Shown here: one piece after another, positions 8,071 through 15,670 of the stretch | Position numbering within the stretch: position 1 is the stretch's first letter | Layout: the number at the start of each line of letters is the position of its first letter | NCBI GenBank assembly: GCA_038247245.1 | Contig: JBBRVE010000020.1 | Span: 1-39,540 of the forward strand | Origin: JAPWJZ01 sp038247245 | GTDB lineage: Bacteria; Pseudomonadota; Alphaproteobacteria; Micavibrionales; UBA2020 | Direction: 5' to 3' | Length of the DNA stretch: 39,540 nucleotides | Position numbers and translations under genes: made by a program | The notes under the pieces: model-generated | Told to the model about the DNA's origin: nothing | The model's database searches: none | The model's input: the letters and a program-made list of their open reading frames with translations, nothing else

Positions 8071-9618
8071 ATGGGCTTTTTTGGAAAAGATAAACCGGAA
8101 CCTGTCGAAGCACCGGTAAAGAAGGATCCGAACATCCTTCTGGATGACAAAGCCGCAGACGCGCTGCCCCGCCGTTCCAGCTTCTTCAACGCCATGCGTA
8201 CCGAAGCATTCGTCAACCACAACATCGTCGAAAACTATGTCGAGTTCTGGGCGGCGCTGCAGGTTGATAAAGACGCCGATAAATGGCGCGTCATGCATTA
8301 CATGGTGTACGACCTAGACCGTCGCGACGGTAAATTCGTCTCCGAAACCGTGACCAAGCAGGACGTTCCCTTTGCGGAAGCCGTCACGCAGATCGCGAAA
8401 AAGGAATACACCGCACGCGGCCTGATCACCCATGCCGATTTTGATATCGAAAAACAATATCCGGCGGCGCAGTTCCCGGAATTGAAAGTCCACTTCTACG
8501 ACCTCGAACATTATAAAACCGCCGCCAACATCGAAGGCTTCGCGTTCGGCGAATACAACACGCCTTATAAACGTGTCGAAGGCAAAGTGTTCTCGGACGC
8601 GACCTTCCAGCGCTCCGAAATCCGCAACACGATTTTGGCCGTCGAACAGGCGCGCAACAATCCGCAGGTGCAGGCGAAAATCGAAGGCGGCATCTTGTCC
8701 GACCTGTTCGCAACTGCTTCCGACCGCGCCGCATCGCTCGACAATATCCTGAAAATCGGCCAGGTGCTGGGCACCATGGACAGCTTTGCAGATCAGGTCG
8801 GCGGTTTCTATCTTGCTATCCAGCAGGCGCTGAAGGAATCCACCGTCGAGCTGAAAGGCGCGTCGCGCAAGGAAGAGGCTGAGCGTTTTGACAAGGCGCT
8901 CGCAACCCTCGCAACGCATGGCGAATTCGCCCGCGTCGAAGGCCTGTCGCCCGAGGAAAAAGAACAGGCAGTTTCGCGCGCGAAAGAAAACACGCCCGGC
9001 GGCCGTGGCAACGGGTTCCGCAAGATCATCGACAACCTGATTCCGCAGATGAATTCGAACCTCGACGAAGCCAAGAGCCTTGGCGTGCATGTCGAGCCCT
9101 TCCAGAAATTCACGGCGGAGCTGGAACTGTACGCAAACCTGCTCTATGCATCGCAGAACCTTGCGAAGCTGGAGCGCAGCTTTACCTCGGCCAGCAATTC
9201 CGATACCAGCCTCATCACCGAAATCCGCCAGTCTGTCGATCGCGCGCAGAAGAAATTCACCGACCTCGGTGGCACGCAGGACCAGATGGACAAACTGAAG
9301 GCATGGGTTGCGAACCCCAACAAAGACCCGATCCCCGGTTGGGTGCCCGGCTTCCTGACGCGCTACTACACGTCGCGCGGCAACGTCATGGCAAAAGTTC
9401 AGGACCGCCAGGCGGGCCTGCGCCAGGTCAACACGATGTCGGTTGATGTGAAGCCGCCCGTGACGGACGATTTCAACAATCCCGCAGCGAAACCCGCCGC
9501 CAACGGCAACGACAAGCCCGTCGTTCAACCCGCAGCGACTGAAGCGACCGGCGACAATTTCGAGAAATACAAGAACGTGACGGGCACGTCGCGTCCGCCG
9601 AAAACACCGCAGCCCTGA
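8071..9618 (+). CDS. Unrecognised 515-aa protein of the TelA cluster (gene 2)
   Basis: The start at 8071 opens with MGFFGKDKPEP; the upstream Shine-Dalgarno is weak (GGGTAAAG). No signal peptide or membrane helix is seen. Residues about 35-165 are a mixed alpha/beta part rich in aromatic residues (ENYVEFWAAL, WRVMHYMVYDLD, VHFYDLEHY). Residues about 180-440 are mainly helical, with charged amphipathic helices. The end, after VKPPVTDDFNN, is a disordered Ala/Pro/Thr tail, like the tail of the TelA protein. I do not recognise a family. The position between TelA and a further unknown gene that starts 16 bases after this one, and the similar MG-aromatic-F/W start of that protein, suggest the three act together. 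Confidence 0.85.
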   Translation: MGFFGKDKPEPVEAPVKKDPNILLDDKAADALPRRSSFFNAMRTEAFVNHNIVENYVEFWAALQVDKDADKWRVMHYMVYDLDRRDGKFVSETVTKQDVPFAEAVTQIAKKEYTARGLITHADFDIEKQYPAAQFPELKVHFYDLEHYKTAANIEGFAFGEYNTPYKRVEGKVFSDATFQRSEIRNTILAVEQARNNPQVQAKIEGGILSDLFATASDRAASLDNILKIGQVLGTMDSFADQVGGFYLAIQQALKESTVELKGASRKEEAERFDKALATLATHGEFARVEGLSPEEKEQAVSRAKENTPGGRGNGFRKIIDNLIPQMNSNLDEAKSLGVHVEPFQKFTAELELYANLLYASQNLAKLERSFTSASNSDTSLITEIRQSVDRAQKKFTDLGGTQDQMDKLKAWVANPNKDPIPGWVPGFLTRYYTSRGNVMAKVQDRQAGLRQVNTMSVDVKPPVTDDFNNPAAKPAANGNDKPVVQPAATEATGDNFEKYKNVTGTSRPPKTPQP

Positions 9619-9634
9619 ACTAAAGGAACTGCCC

Positions 9635-10963
9635 ATGGGATGGTTCGACTGGATCGGCCGCAAGGATCGCGAAGAGAAGTGGATGGCAGAGTCACGCCGT
9701 CTGCCCTCCGGCGTCGATAAACTCGACGACGGCGACCCCCGCTGGATCGTGTCGCATGAATTTGCGAATGACGAACATAAAAACATCCGTATTTATATGG
9801 CCGCGCGCAAGACCGCCGTGGATTCCCAGACATGGACGGTCAGCCTATTCAAGACCGACCTGAAGCGCGATGATCCCGGCCGCCCGATCACGTCCGAATA
9901 CGACGTCGATTTCACCGATGATCCTTTGGATGTCGTCCGCATCCTGAGTGATTTCGACAAGAAATACCGCCACGACGAAGACTATGTGGCGATCGAAGGC
10001 CATCGTGGCACCTACCGCCCGTTCGCGAACCAGTACGGCATCCACTTCGACGATGATGGCAACATCATGAAGATCGAGGCTGACACCCGCCTCGCCAAGG
10101 GCGTGTTCATGAACCGTGACAGCATCGATGCGCTGTTCCACAAGCAGGTCGCCAAGCCGCTCGACAGCTGGCAGGAAGTACATGCGCAGATCGTGAACAG
10201 CTGGCCGGCTGAATGGTCGCTGCGCGAAACAATCCTCGTGCCCGCCAAGGTGCTGGAACCCGCAAAGCCGGAGCCTGCAGCGATTGAAGCCGCAGAGGCG
10301 CCCGCTGCCGAAAAAAACGCAGAAACGCCCGTTTCTGAAACGCCCGAAGTGGCCGCCGAAGCAGAACCTGTTGTGGAGGCTCCGCCGCCCGAACCGAAAT
10401 TCGACAAAGTGCAGATCAAGCGCGCCGTTACGCTCGCCGATCTTGCGGCCGATGATGCCTATCCCGAATACGGATGGGAAATGGGCAAGACGATTGCCGC
10501 GCTGAAAGACCTGCCCAAGCAGCTGGAAGACAAAGCGACAACCATTGTGCAAAAGGAACGCCTGATCAATTCCTTTGCCAAGGCTGCGAATGTACAGGCG
10601 CGCTTTGGCGACGATAAAGGATTGCTGGCACAGCGCCTTGCCAAGGCGACCGTGCTGGTCGGCTTGTTGCGCATGGGCGAAGATGTTTATACCGAACAGG
10701 TCGTGAAGGGCAAATTCTCGCCCGAAGGCATGCGCCTTGTTTCGGCATTCAGCAACGCCATCACGCATGTGGCACAGGGCAATTTTGGTCTCGAGGCGGA
10801 ACGCGCCGCGAAGGTTGCCGATGTGATGACCAAGGGCAACGACCCCACGGGCACGCGCCTGCCGCTGGAAGAACTGTTCGCGCAGTTCCCGCCGGCAGCC
10901 TATGTCAAGCTGCCTGCCACCTCATATAACGGCAGCAGCAGCAAACATAATCCGCGCTGGTAA
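9635..10963 (+). CDS. Unrecognised 442-aa protein of the TelA cluster (gene 3)
   Basis: The ATG at 9635 has AAAGGA eight bases upstream and follows gene 2 by 16 bases, so the two are one transcript. It opens with MGWFDWIGRKDREEKW, an amphipathic, Trp-rich start echoing the MGFFGK start of gene 2. Residues about 30-190 form a mixed alpha/beta part with a Trp-rich segment (DSQTWTVSLFKTD) and an Asp-rich stretch (YDVDFTDDPLDVV). Residues about 205-250 are an Ala/Glu/Pro linker, and 255-430 are helical. No transmembrane helix and no recognised domain. A strong terminator follows. Confidence 0.85.
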   Translation: MGWFDWIGRKDREEKWMAESRRLPSGVDKLDDGDPRWIVSHEFANDEHKNIRIYMAARKTAVDSQTWTVSLFKTDLKRDDPGRPITSEYDVDFTDDPLDVVRILSDFDKKYRHDEDYVAIEGHRGTYRPFANQYGIHFDDDGNIMKIEADTRLAKGVFMNRDSIDALFHKQVAKPLDSWQEVHAQIVNSWPAEWSLRETILVPAKVLEPAKPEPAAIEAAEAPAAEKNAETPVSETPEVAAEAEPVVEAPPPEPKFDKVQIKRAVTLADLAADDAYPEYGWEMGKTIAALKDLPKQLEDKATTIVQKERLINSFAKAANVQARFGDDKGLLAQRLAKATVLVGLLRMGEDVYTEQVVKGKFSPEGMRLVSAFSNAITHVAQGNFGLEAERAAKVADVMTKGNDPTGTRLPLEELFAQFPPAAYVKLPATSYNGSSSKHNPRW

Positions 10964-10979
10964 CAGCCTGTTCTGAAAT

Positions 10980-11016
10980 TAAAAAAGCGCGGGGTTTGTT
11001 CCCCGCGCTTTTTTTT
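10980..11016. terminator. Bidirectional terminator between convergent genes
   Basis: An 8-bp all-GC stem (GCGCGGGG/CCCCGCGC, 10987-10994 with 11001-11008) is flanked by six A on the left and eight T on the right. It can end both the rightward TelA cluster and the leftward aldehyde dehydrogenase gene, whose stop is at 11030. Confidence 0.9.
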
Positions 11017-11029
11017 GTGCCTGCAGCGA

Positions 11030-13435
11030 TCACTCGCCGTAGGGGATCCAGATGTTTTTGATCTCGGTCGCATGGCGGAGGTATTCCTCGCCCTCGGCTT
11101 GTGCGCGGTCAAACCAGTTGCGCTGCTTGCCGTTGTTGACCCAGGTGCGTTTCAGGTTGCCGGTTGAGCCTTTTTCGACCTGCGCCGAACCCGCGACGTC
11201 CGATCCGAAATACCAGATCGCGTCGATTTCGTCATGTTCGGCAATCGTCTTGGTCAGTTCCTTGCGGTGACCGGTCACGATGTTGATCGAACCATCGACC
11301 ACATCCGACGTATCGAAGACCTGATAAAGGTCGGTCGCCAGCAGCGGGTATTTTTCGGACGGCACGATCACGGTACGCGTGCCCATCGCCATCGCGGGCG
11401 CGAACAGCGACACGAATGACAGCAGCGGGTTTTCATCCGGGCAGACGATGCCGAGGATACCGATGGGTTCTTTCATGGCGACAGAAACAAGGCGGGCAGG
11501 GGGCGTATGCACCTGACCGTCGTATTTATCTGCCCATGCGCCATAGGTGAACAACCGGCGGATCGATTCATCGACTTCCTTCTGCGCGGCGGCAGGCGTG
11601 ACGCCCGTCAGCTGCACAAGGCGTTTCTTGAACTCGTCGCCGCGTGCCGACAGGTTTTCGGCGATGTAGTAAAGGATCTGCGCGCGCAGGTGGTGGGCGG
11701 ACTTGCCCCAGCCTTCCGCTTTTTTCGCGGCTTCCACCGCGTTGCGGATGTCCTTGCGGTTGCCTTCGCCGACCTGACCGACCAGTTTGCCGTTCTTGTC
11801 GGTGATGGAGAGGCTATACGCGCCGTCGGGGCGTGCCTGTTTGCCGCCGATATAGAGTTTCGCGGTGCGGTCGATATTGGCGACGCCTTCCACCGCGCTC
11901 ACATGCTTGGCGGGCGACAGCGCCGATTTGGTTTCTTTATAAACCGGCAGCGATTTCGCGTATTTGGGTTTCAGGTAAGCGAACATGCCTTCGCGTCCGC
12001 CTTCGCGGCCAAAGCCCGATTCACGGTAGCCGCCAAAGCCGCAGGCCGCATCGAACATGTTGGTCGAATTGATCCAGACCACGCCCGCCTTCAGTTTCGG
12101 CGCGATATCCAATGCAAGGTTGATATTCTCGCTCCAGATGCTCGCCGCAAGACCATAGCGGGAATTGTTTGCCAGCAGCACAGCCTCTTCCGGCGTGCGG
12201 AAGGTCATGACGACGACAACGGGGCCAAAGATTTCGACTTCGGAAACGGTCGATGCAGGCTGCACGTTCAACAGCATGGTGGGCGGATAGAAGTAGCCGG
12301 TGGCGGGGCAGCTATCCTTGCCCGGCTGTACCAGCTTCGCGCCTTCCTTGACGCCCTGTTTCACAAGGCGGTCGATTTTCTGGTACTGCTCGTCGGATGC
12401 CAGCGCGCCCATGTCGATTGCTTTATCCAGCGGCGAACCGACGCGCAGGTTTTCCATGCGGCGGGTCAGCTTGGCGATCATTTTCTCCGCGATGCCTTCC
12501 TGCAGCAGCAGGCGCGAACCCGCGCAGCAGACTTCACCCTGATTGAGCCAGATGCCGTCCACAACGCCTTCGACCGCGCTGTCGAGATCGGCGTTTTCAA
12601 AAACGATCGTCGGCGACTTGCCGCCGAGTTCCAGCGTGAGTGTCTTGCCCGAACCTGCGGTTGCTTCGCGGATGATGCGGCCCACATCGGTCGAACCGGT
12701 GAAGGCGATTTTCGCGATATCCGGATGTTTCGTGATTTCCGCGCCGGTCGAACCATCACCCTGCACGATGTTCACAACACCTGCGGGCAGGCCAGCCTCG
12801 AGACACAGTTCCGCGAACAGCAACGCCGACAGCGGCGTGAATTCGGCAGGTTTCAAAACGACCGTGTTACCCGCTGCCAGCGCCGGCGCGATTTTCCACG
12901 CCAGCATCAGGAAGGGGAAGTTCCACGGAATGACCTGACCGACAACACCGCAGGCTTCGTAAGCGGGGAATTCGGATTCCAGAATTTGCGCCCAGCCCGC
13001 ATGGTGATAGAAATGGCGGGCGGCCAGCGACACGTCGATATCGCGCGTTTCGCGGATCGGCTTGCCGTTATCAAGGCATTCGACAACCGCCAGCAGGCGC
13101 GAATTTTTCTGGATCAGGCGGGCGAGGGCGTAGAGGTATTTCGCACGCACGTGACCGTCAAGCGCGGCCCATGATTTCTGCGCCTTCTGCGCGGCCTTTA
13201 CCGCCGCATCCACATCGGCCTTCGTGCCGAGCGCGAGTTTCGCAATGATCTCGCCATTCGCTGGGTTGGTGGTCGTGAAGGATTTGCCCTTCGCCGGTTT
13301 CACCCATTTGCCGTTGATGAAATGGCCAAAGCTCCGGCCATGGCTTTCCAGCCATTCCTGCGCCGTCTTGTCACTCTCGGGCGCGGGGCCGTATTCCATC
13401 GTTTCAAAAATTTCTGCGACTTTTGCGGGTGTCAT
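11030..13435 (-). CDS. Two-domain aldehyde dehydrogenase, ALDH16 type
   Basis: The protein is 801 aa, far longer than ordinary aldehyde dehydrogenases (about 500), because a second incomplete ALDH domain follows the first. Domain 1 (residues 1-500) is complete: VIPWNFPFLM, FTGSTDVG, the Glu in LTLELGGKSP (269) and the catalytic Cys in NQGEVCCAGSR (303). Domain 2 (about 520-801) keeps the coenzyme-binding-like EPIGILGIVCPDENP but lacks the catalytic Cys segment. This is the ALDH16 plan. It oxidises an aldehyde with NAD. deoC upstream suggests acetaldehyde from deoxyribose-phosphate cleavage as a likely substrate (inference). The start overlaps the upstream coiled-coil gene (ATGA). Confidence 0.9.
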   Translation of the reverse strand: MTPAKVAEIFETMEYGPAPESDKTAQEWLESHGRSFGHFINGKWVKPAKGKSFTTTNPANGEIIAKLALGTKADVDAAVKAAQKAQKSWAALDGHVRAKYLYALARLIQKNSRLLAVVECLDNGKPIRETRDIDVSLAARHFYHHAGWAQILESEFPAYEACGVVGQVIPWNFPFLMLAWKIAPALAAGNTVVLKPAEFTPLSALLFAELCLEAGLPAGVVNIVQGDGSTGAEITKHPDIAKIAFTGSTDVGRIIREATAGSGKTLTLELGGKSPTIVFENADLDSAVEGVVDGIWLNQGEVCCAGSRLLLQEGIAEKMIAKLTRRMENLRVGSPLDKAIDMGALASDEQYQKIDRLVKQGVKEGAKLVQPGKDSCPATGYFYPPTMLLNVQPASTVSEVEIFGPVVVVMTFRTPEEAVLLANNSRYGLAASIWSENINLALDIAPKLKAGVVWINSTNMFDAACGFGGYRESGFGREGGREGMFAYLKPKYAKSLPVYKETKSALSPAKHVSAVEGVANIDRTAKLYIGGKQARPDGAYSLSITDKNGKLVGQVGEGNRKDIRNAVEAAKKAEGWGKSAHHLRAQILYYIAENLSARGDEFKKRLVQLTGVTPAAAQKEVDESIRRLFTYGAWADKYDGQVHTPPARLVSVAMKEPIGILGIVCPDENPLLSFVSLFAPAMAMGTRTVIVPSEKYPLLATDLYQVFDTSDVVDGSINIVTGHRKELTKTIAEHDEIDAIWYFGSDVAGSAQVEKGSTGNLKRTWVNNGKQRNWFDRAQAEGEEYLRHATEIKNIWIPYGE

Positions 13436-13902
13436 TTTTTAGATTCCTCTAAAGAGATAGATTGTAAAATTACGAATTGCGCAGCCAGTTCCTTGTCGAT
13501 TTTATCGCGCTCTTTTTGAAGGCTTATAGCCTTTATTATCTTTGCCTTCTCGTGGCGAGCTAACTGTTCATGAAGCTGGTTTATTTGTTTAGATATTTGG
13601 TCTTTCTTGATCTTTAGACTTTTATCACAGTCAGCAATCTGTACGGTCAAAGACTTTCTCTTGCCTTGTAAAGACTTGACTAGCTTTTCTTGACGATCTT
13701 TTTTAGTAGGCTGATAGAGAACAACTTTTTTTGGAGGAGATCGCGTAAGAAATTTTGCTTCCCAAGTTTTGTCTCTCATTTCCTTTGTGATGAGCGCGCC
13801 GGAACGTAATGTTGTTGCGTCATGCTTAGTAAGCGTTTCTGTACCTTGTTTTAAGGATAAAGTTTTCCTGTTGGCTTTATCCCAATTAATTTTTCTAGCC
13901 AT
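13432..13902 (-). CDS. Coiled-coil hypothetical protein
   Basis: The protein is 156 aa from the ATG at 13902; GGAGGG at 13906-13911 lies just upstream (an in-frame ATG at 13905 is too close). It is basic and Lys-rich. Residues about 80-140 form a long charged coiled coil (KSLKIKKDQISKQINQLHEQ and on). No membrane segment and no recognised family. Base composition is much richer in A and T than both neighbours, and codon use differs (AGA, AAA, TTA, CTT), suggesting recent arrival. Its last bases overlap the ALDH16 start by four bases, so the insertion has become translationally coupled to it. Confidence 0.65.
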   Translation of the reverse strand: MARKINWDKANRKTLSLKQGTETLTKHDATTLRSGALITKEMRDKTWEAKFLTRSPPKKVVLYQPTKKDRQEKLVKSLQGKRKSLTVQIADCDKSLKIKKDQISKQINQLHEQLARHEKAKIIKAISLQKERDKIDKELAAQFVILQSISLEESKK

Positions 13903-13910
13903 CATCCCTC

Positions 13911-14022
13911 CCGCCATGCCCGCCTTGTGCGGGCATCCAAAAGGCCGTTAGGCCGTCATGTGACTCTGCCTTATAAGACGCGCAGACGCGCTTTTGGACC
14001 CCCGCGCAAGGCGGGGGTGGCG
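13911..14022. repeat. 112-bp foldback palindromic repeat element (REP/MITE-like)
   Basis: The ends are imperfect inverted repeats (CGCCATGCCCGC against CGCCACCCCCGC, 10 of 12). Inside are nested hairpins: ATGCCCGC/GCGGGCAT (13916-13936), TCCAAAAG/CTTTTGGA (13936-13943 with 13991-13998), GGCC/GGCC, CGCG/CGCG and CCCCCGC/GCGGGGG (13999-14017). The whole unit folds on itself. The layout, a CATGCCCGC hairpin joined to a CCCCCGC hairpin, is like dispersed intergenic repeats common in alphaproteobacteria. It lies between the GIY-YIG gene and the coiled-coil gene. Confidence 0.75.
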
Positions 14023-14030
14023 CTACTGTG

Positions 14031-14318
14031 TTATTGGCAGATATCGTCATACAAATCATTCCACTCGGGGTTCTTGTCGTTGATGGCGTCCAGTTTCCAT
14101 TGCCGGGACCATTTTTTCAGTCTCTTTTCGCGCCGTAGCGCGCCTTCGTAGTCTTCAACCGTCTCGAAATAAACCAGCGTCTTGCACTTGTATTTTTTCG
14201 TGAACCCGTCGGCGGCCTCATTCTTGTGTTCCCATGTCCGCTTGATCAGGTTCTCGGTCATTCCGACATACAGCGTGCCGTTTATTTTATTCGTCAAGAT
14301 ATAAACGTAATACTGCAT
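14031..14318 (-). CDS. Standalone GIY-YIG endonuclease-like protein
   Basis: The protein is 95 aa, a single GIY-YIG domain: YYVYILTNK then TLYVGMTENLIKRTWEHK (the split YVY...YVG signature and the catalytic Arg), with the usual LVYFETVEDYEGALRREKRLKKW after it and Glu in position. Such small proteins belong to the YhbQ/UPF0213-like group; many are proposed nucleases with unknown targets. The ATG at 14318 overlaps the stop of the upstream gene (TGATG); the GTG one codon earlier is also possible. A palindromic repeat starts right behind its stop codon. Confidence 0.85.
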   Translation of the reverse strand: MQYYVYILTNKINGTLYVGMTENLIKRTWEHKNEAADGFTKKYKCKTLVYFETVEDYEGALRREKRLKKWSRQWKLDAINDKNPEWNDLYDDICQ

Positions 14319-14500
14319 CACTTCTTCGGGCTTTTCGGCAGCCTCACGATCTTGCCTTCAGCCTGATCATCCTTGCCGTATTTGGCTTCGGCATCTACCA
14401 CATCGGCGATTGCCTTTTCCCAGTTGGGGTCAGCATCGCGCGCGGTTTTCAGGCGTTTCAGCAATGCTTCGTCGTTAAATTGTTTTTTTGTTTTTGCCAT
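14318..14500 (-). CDS. Small basic hypothetical protein, 60 aa
   Basis: It is a 60-aa charged protein (MAKTKKQFNDEALLKRLKTA...) ending in a Lys/Pro tail. There is no membrane segment and no recognised family. It starts three bases after the deoC stop and shares its own stop with the start of the GIY-YIG gene, so it is part of the deoC transcript. Its frame is supported by this tight packing and by GGTGG upstream. Confidence 0.6.
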   Translation of the reverse strand: MAKTKKQFNDEALLKRLKTARDADPNWEKAIADVVDAEAKYGKDDQAEGKIVRLPKSPKK

Positions 14501-14503
14501 GAT

Positions 14504-15544
14504 CTAGCCCACCGGATGTCGGTTGTTGGCCGAATACCGCCCCGTCAGGTAATGCTCCAGCTGGCGTTCGATATCGGCCAGCAGGCTGGATGCGCCGACG
14601 CGGAACAGGTCGGGCTGCAGCCACGGGTTGCCCAGTTCTTCCTTCATGATGAACTGGTAATTCATGACGTCTTTGGCATGGGCGATGCCGCCGGCGGGTT
14701 TGTAGCCGATTTTGTAACCCGTCTGTTCCTCGAACTCGCGGATCATGCGGATCATGACCATCGTCACGTTCAGGTTGGCGTTGACGGCTTCCTTGCCGGT
14801 CGAGGTCTTGATGAAGTCGGAACCCGCCATCATCGCCACCATCGAGGCTTTTGCCACGTTACGCATGGTCGCCAATTCGCCGGTCGCCAAAATCGATTTC
14901 AGGTGCGCTTCGCCGCAGGCTTCGCGCATCTGTTTTACTTCATCATACAGCGCCTGCCAGTTGCCGGTCAGCACATGGCCGCGGGTGATGACGATGTCGA
15001 TTTCCTTCGCGCCTTCCGCAACCGATGCGCGGATTTCCTCGAGGCGCTGCTTCAGCGGCGACAATCCATGCGGAAAGCCTGCAGCGACGGCGGCCACGGG
15101 AATGTTCGTGCCCTGCAGCTCCTTCACGGCGGTCGGCACCATTTCGTGATACACGCAAACCGCGCCGGTCGTCAGGTTCAGCTTTTCGATGCCGAGGCCT
15201 TCGACCAGGTCATCGCGCAGCGGCTTGCGCGCCTTGGCGCACAGGCGTTTCACGCGACCGGCGGTGTCGTCACCGGAAAGTGTCGTCAAGTCCATACAGG
15301 CAACGGCCTTCAGCAGCCAGGCGGCCTGCCACTGCTTCTTGACCGTGCGGCGGCCGAGCAGGGTGGAGGTGCGGCGCTCGACAGCCGAAAGGTTAACATT
15401 GATGCCGTCGATCCAGTCGAGGTTCAGGTCTGTGCCGGGGTTGCGTTCATGCGCATGGCCCTTGTTGGCGGGCACGGGCAGTCGGACGGGAAGATTGGCA
15501 ACCGGAGTTGAATCCGTTGTCATCTGCGGATGGGGCTTCGCCAT
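14504..15544 (-). CDS. deoC: Deoxyribose-phosphate aldolase
   Basis: It splits 2-deoxyribose 5-phosphate into glyceraldehyde 3-phosphate and acetaldehyde in deoxynucleoside breakdown. The Schiff-base Lys lies in DFIKTSTGK and the second catalytic Lys in IGYKPAGGI; the ITRGHVLTG segment is also present. The protein is 346 aa, longer than E. coli DeoC (about 259) through an N-terminal extension seen in related alphaproteobacterial forms. I prefer the ATG at 15544 (MAKPH) over that at 15562 because the ideal site GAGGAG lies between them, six bases before the second ATG. ALDH16 further down the same strand may use the acetaldehyde. Confidence 0.95.
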   Translation of the reverse strand: MAKPHPQMTTDSTPVANLPVRLPVPANKGHAHERNPGTDLNLDWIDGINVNLSAVERRTSTLLGRRTVKKQWQAAWLLKAVACMDLTTLSGDDTAGRVKRLCAKARKPLRDDLVEGLGIEKLNLTTGAVCVYHEMVPTAVKELQGTNIPVAAVAAGFPHGLSPLKQRLEEIRASVAEGAKEIDIVITRGHVLTGNWQALYDEVKQMREACGEAHLKSILATGELATMRNVAKASMVAMMAGSDFIKTSTGKEAVNANLNVTMVMIRMIREFEEQTGYKIGYKPAGGIAHAKDVMNYQFIMKEELGNPWLQPDLFRVGASSLLADIERQLEHYLTGRYSANNRHPVG

Positions 15545-15590
15545 GGCTGGCTCCTCACTCATAAATATGAAATAATGCTTGTAAACTACA

Positions 15591-15619
15591 TTGAAAGCAG
15601 CGTATGCACAATGTATTCA
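15591..15619 (+). promoter_or_regulatory. Promoter for the DEAD-box helicase gene
   Basis: TTGAAA at 15591-15596, a 17-base spacer and TATTCA at 15614-15619, giving a leader of about 45 bases. The 126-base region is shared with the divergent deoC gene. Confidence 0.5.
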
Positions 15620-15670
15620 GGGCTTAAAATCCGCACAAAATACGACAAATAGACAGCGAAAAGCGATATT

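Noticed and set aside
6484..8298. 604-codon leftward open frame
   Set aside because: Antisense to the TelA-family gene; the low stop density on the complement comes from the biased codons of the sense gene. It even spans the terminator.
11507..13174. 555-codon rightward open frame
   Set aside because: Antisense to the ALDH16 gene, whose catalytic motifs confirm the sense frame.
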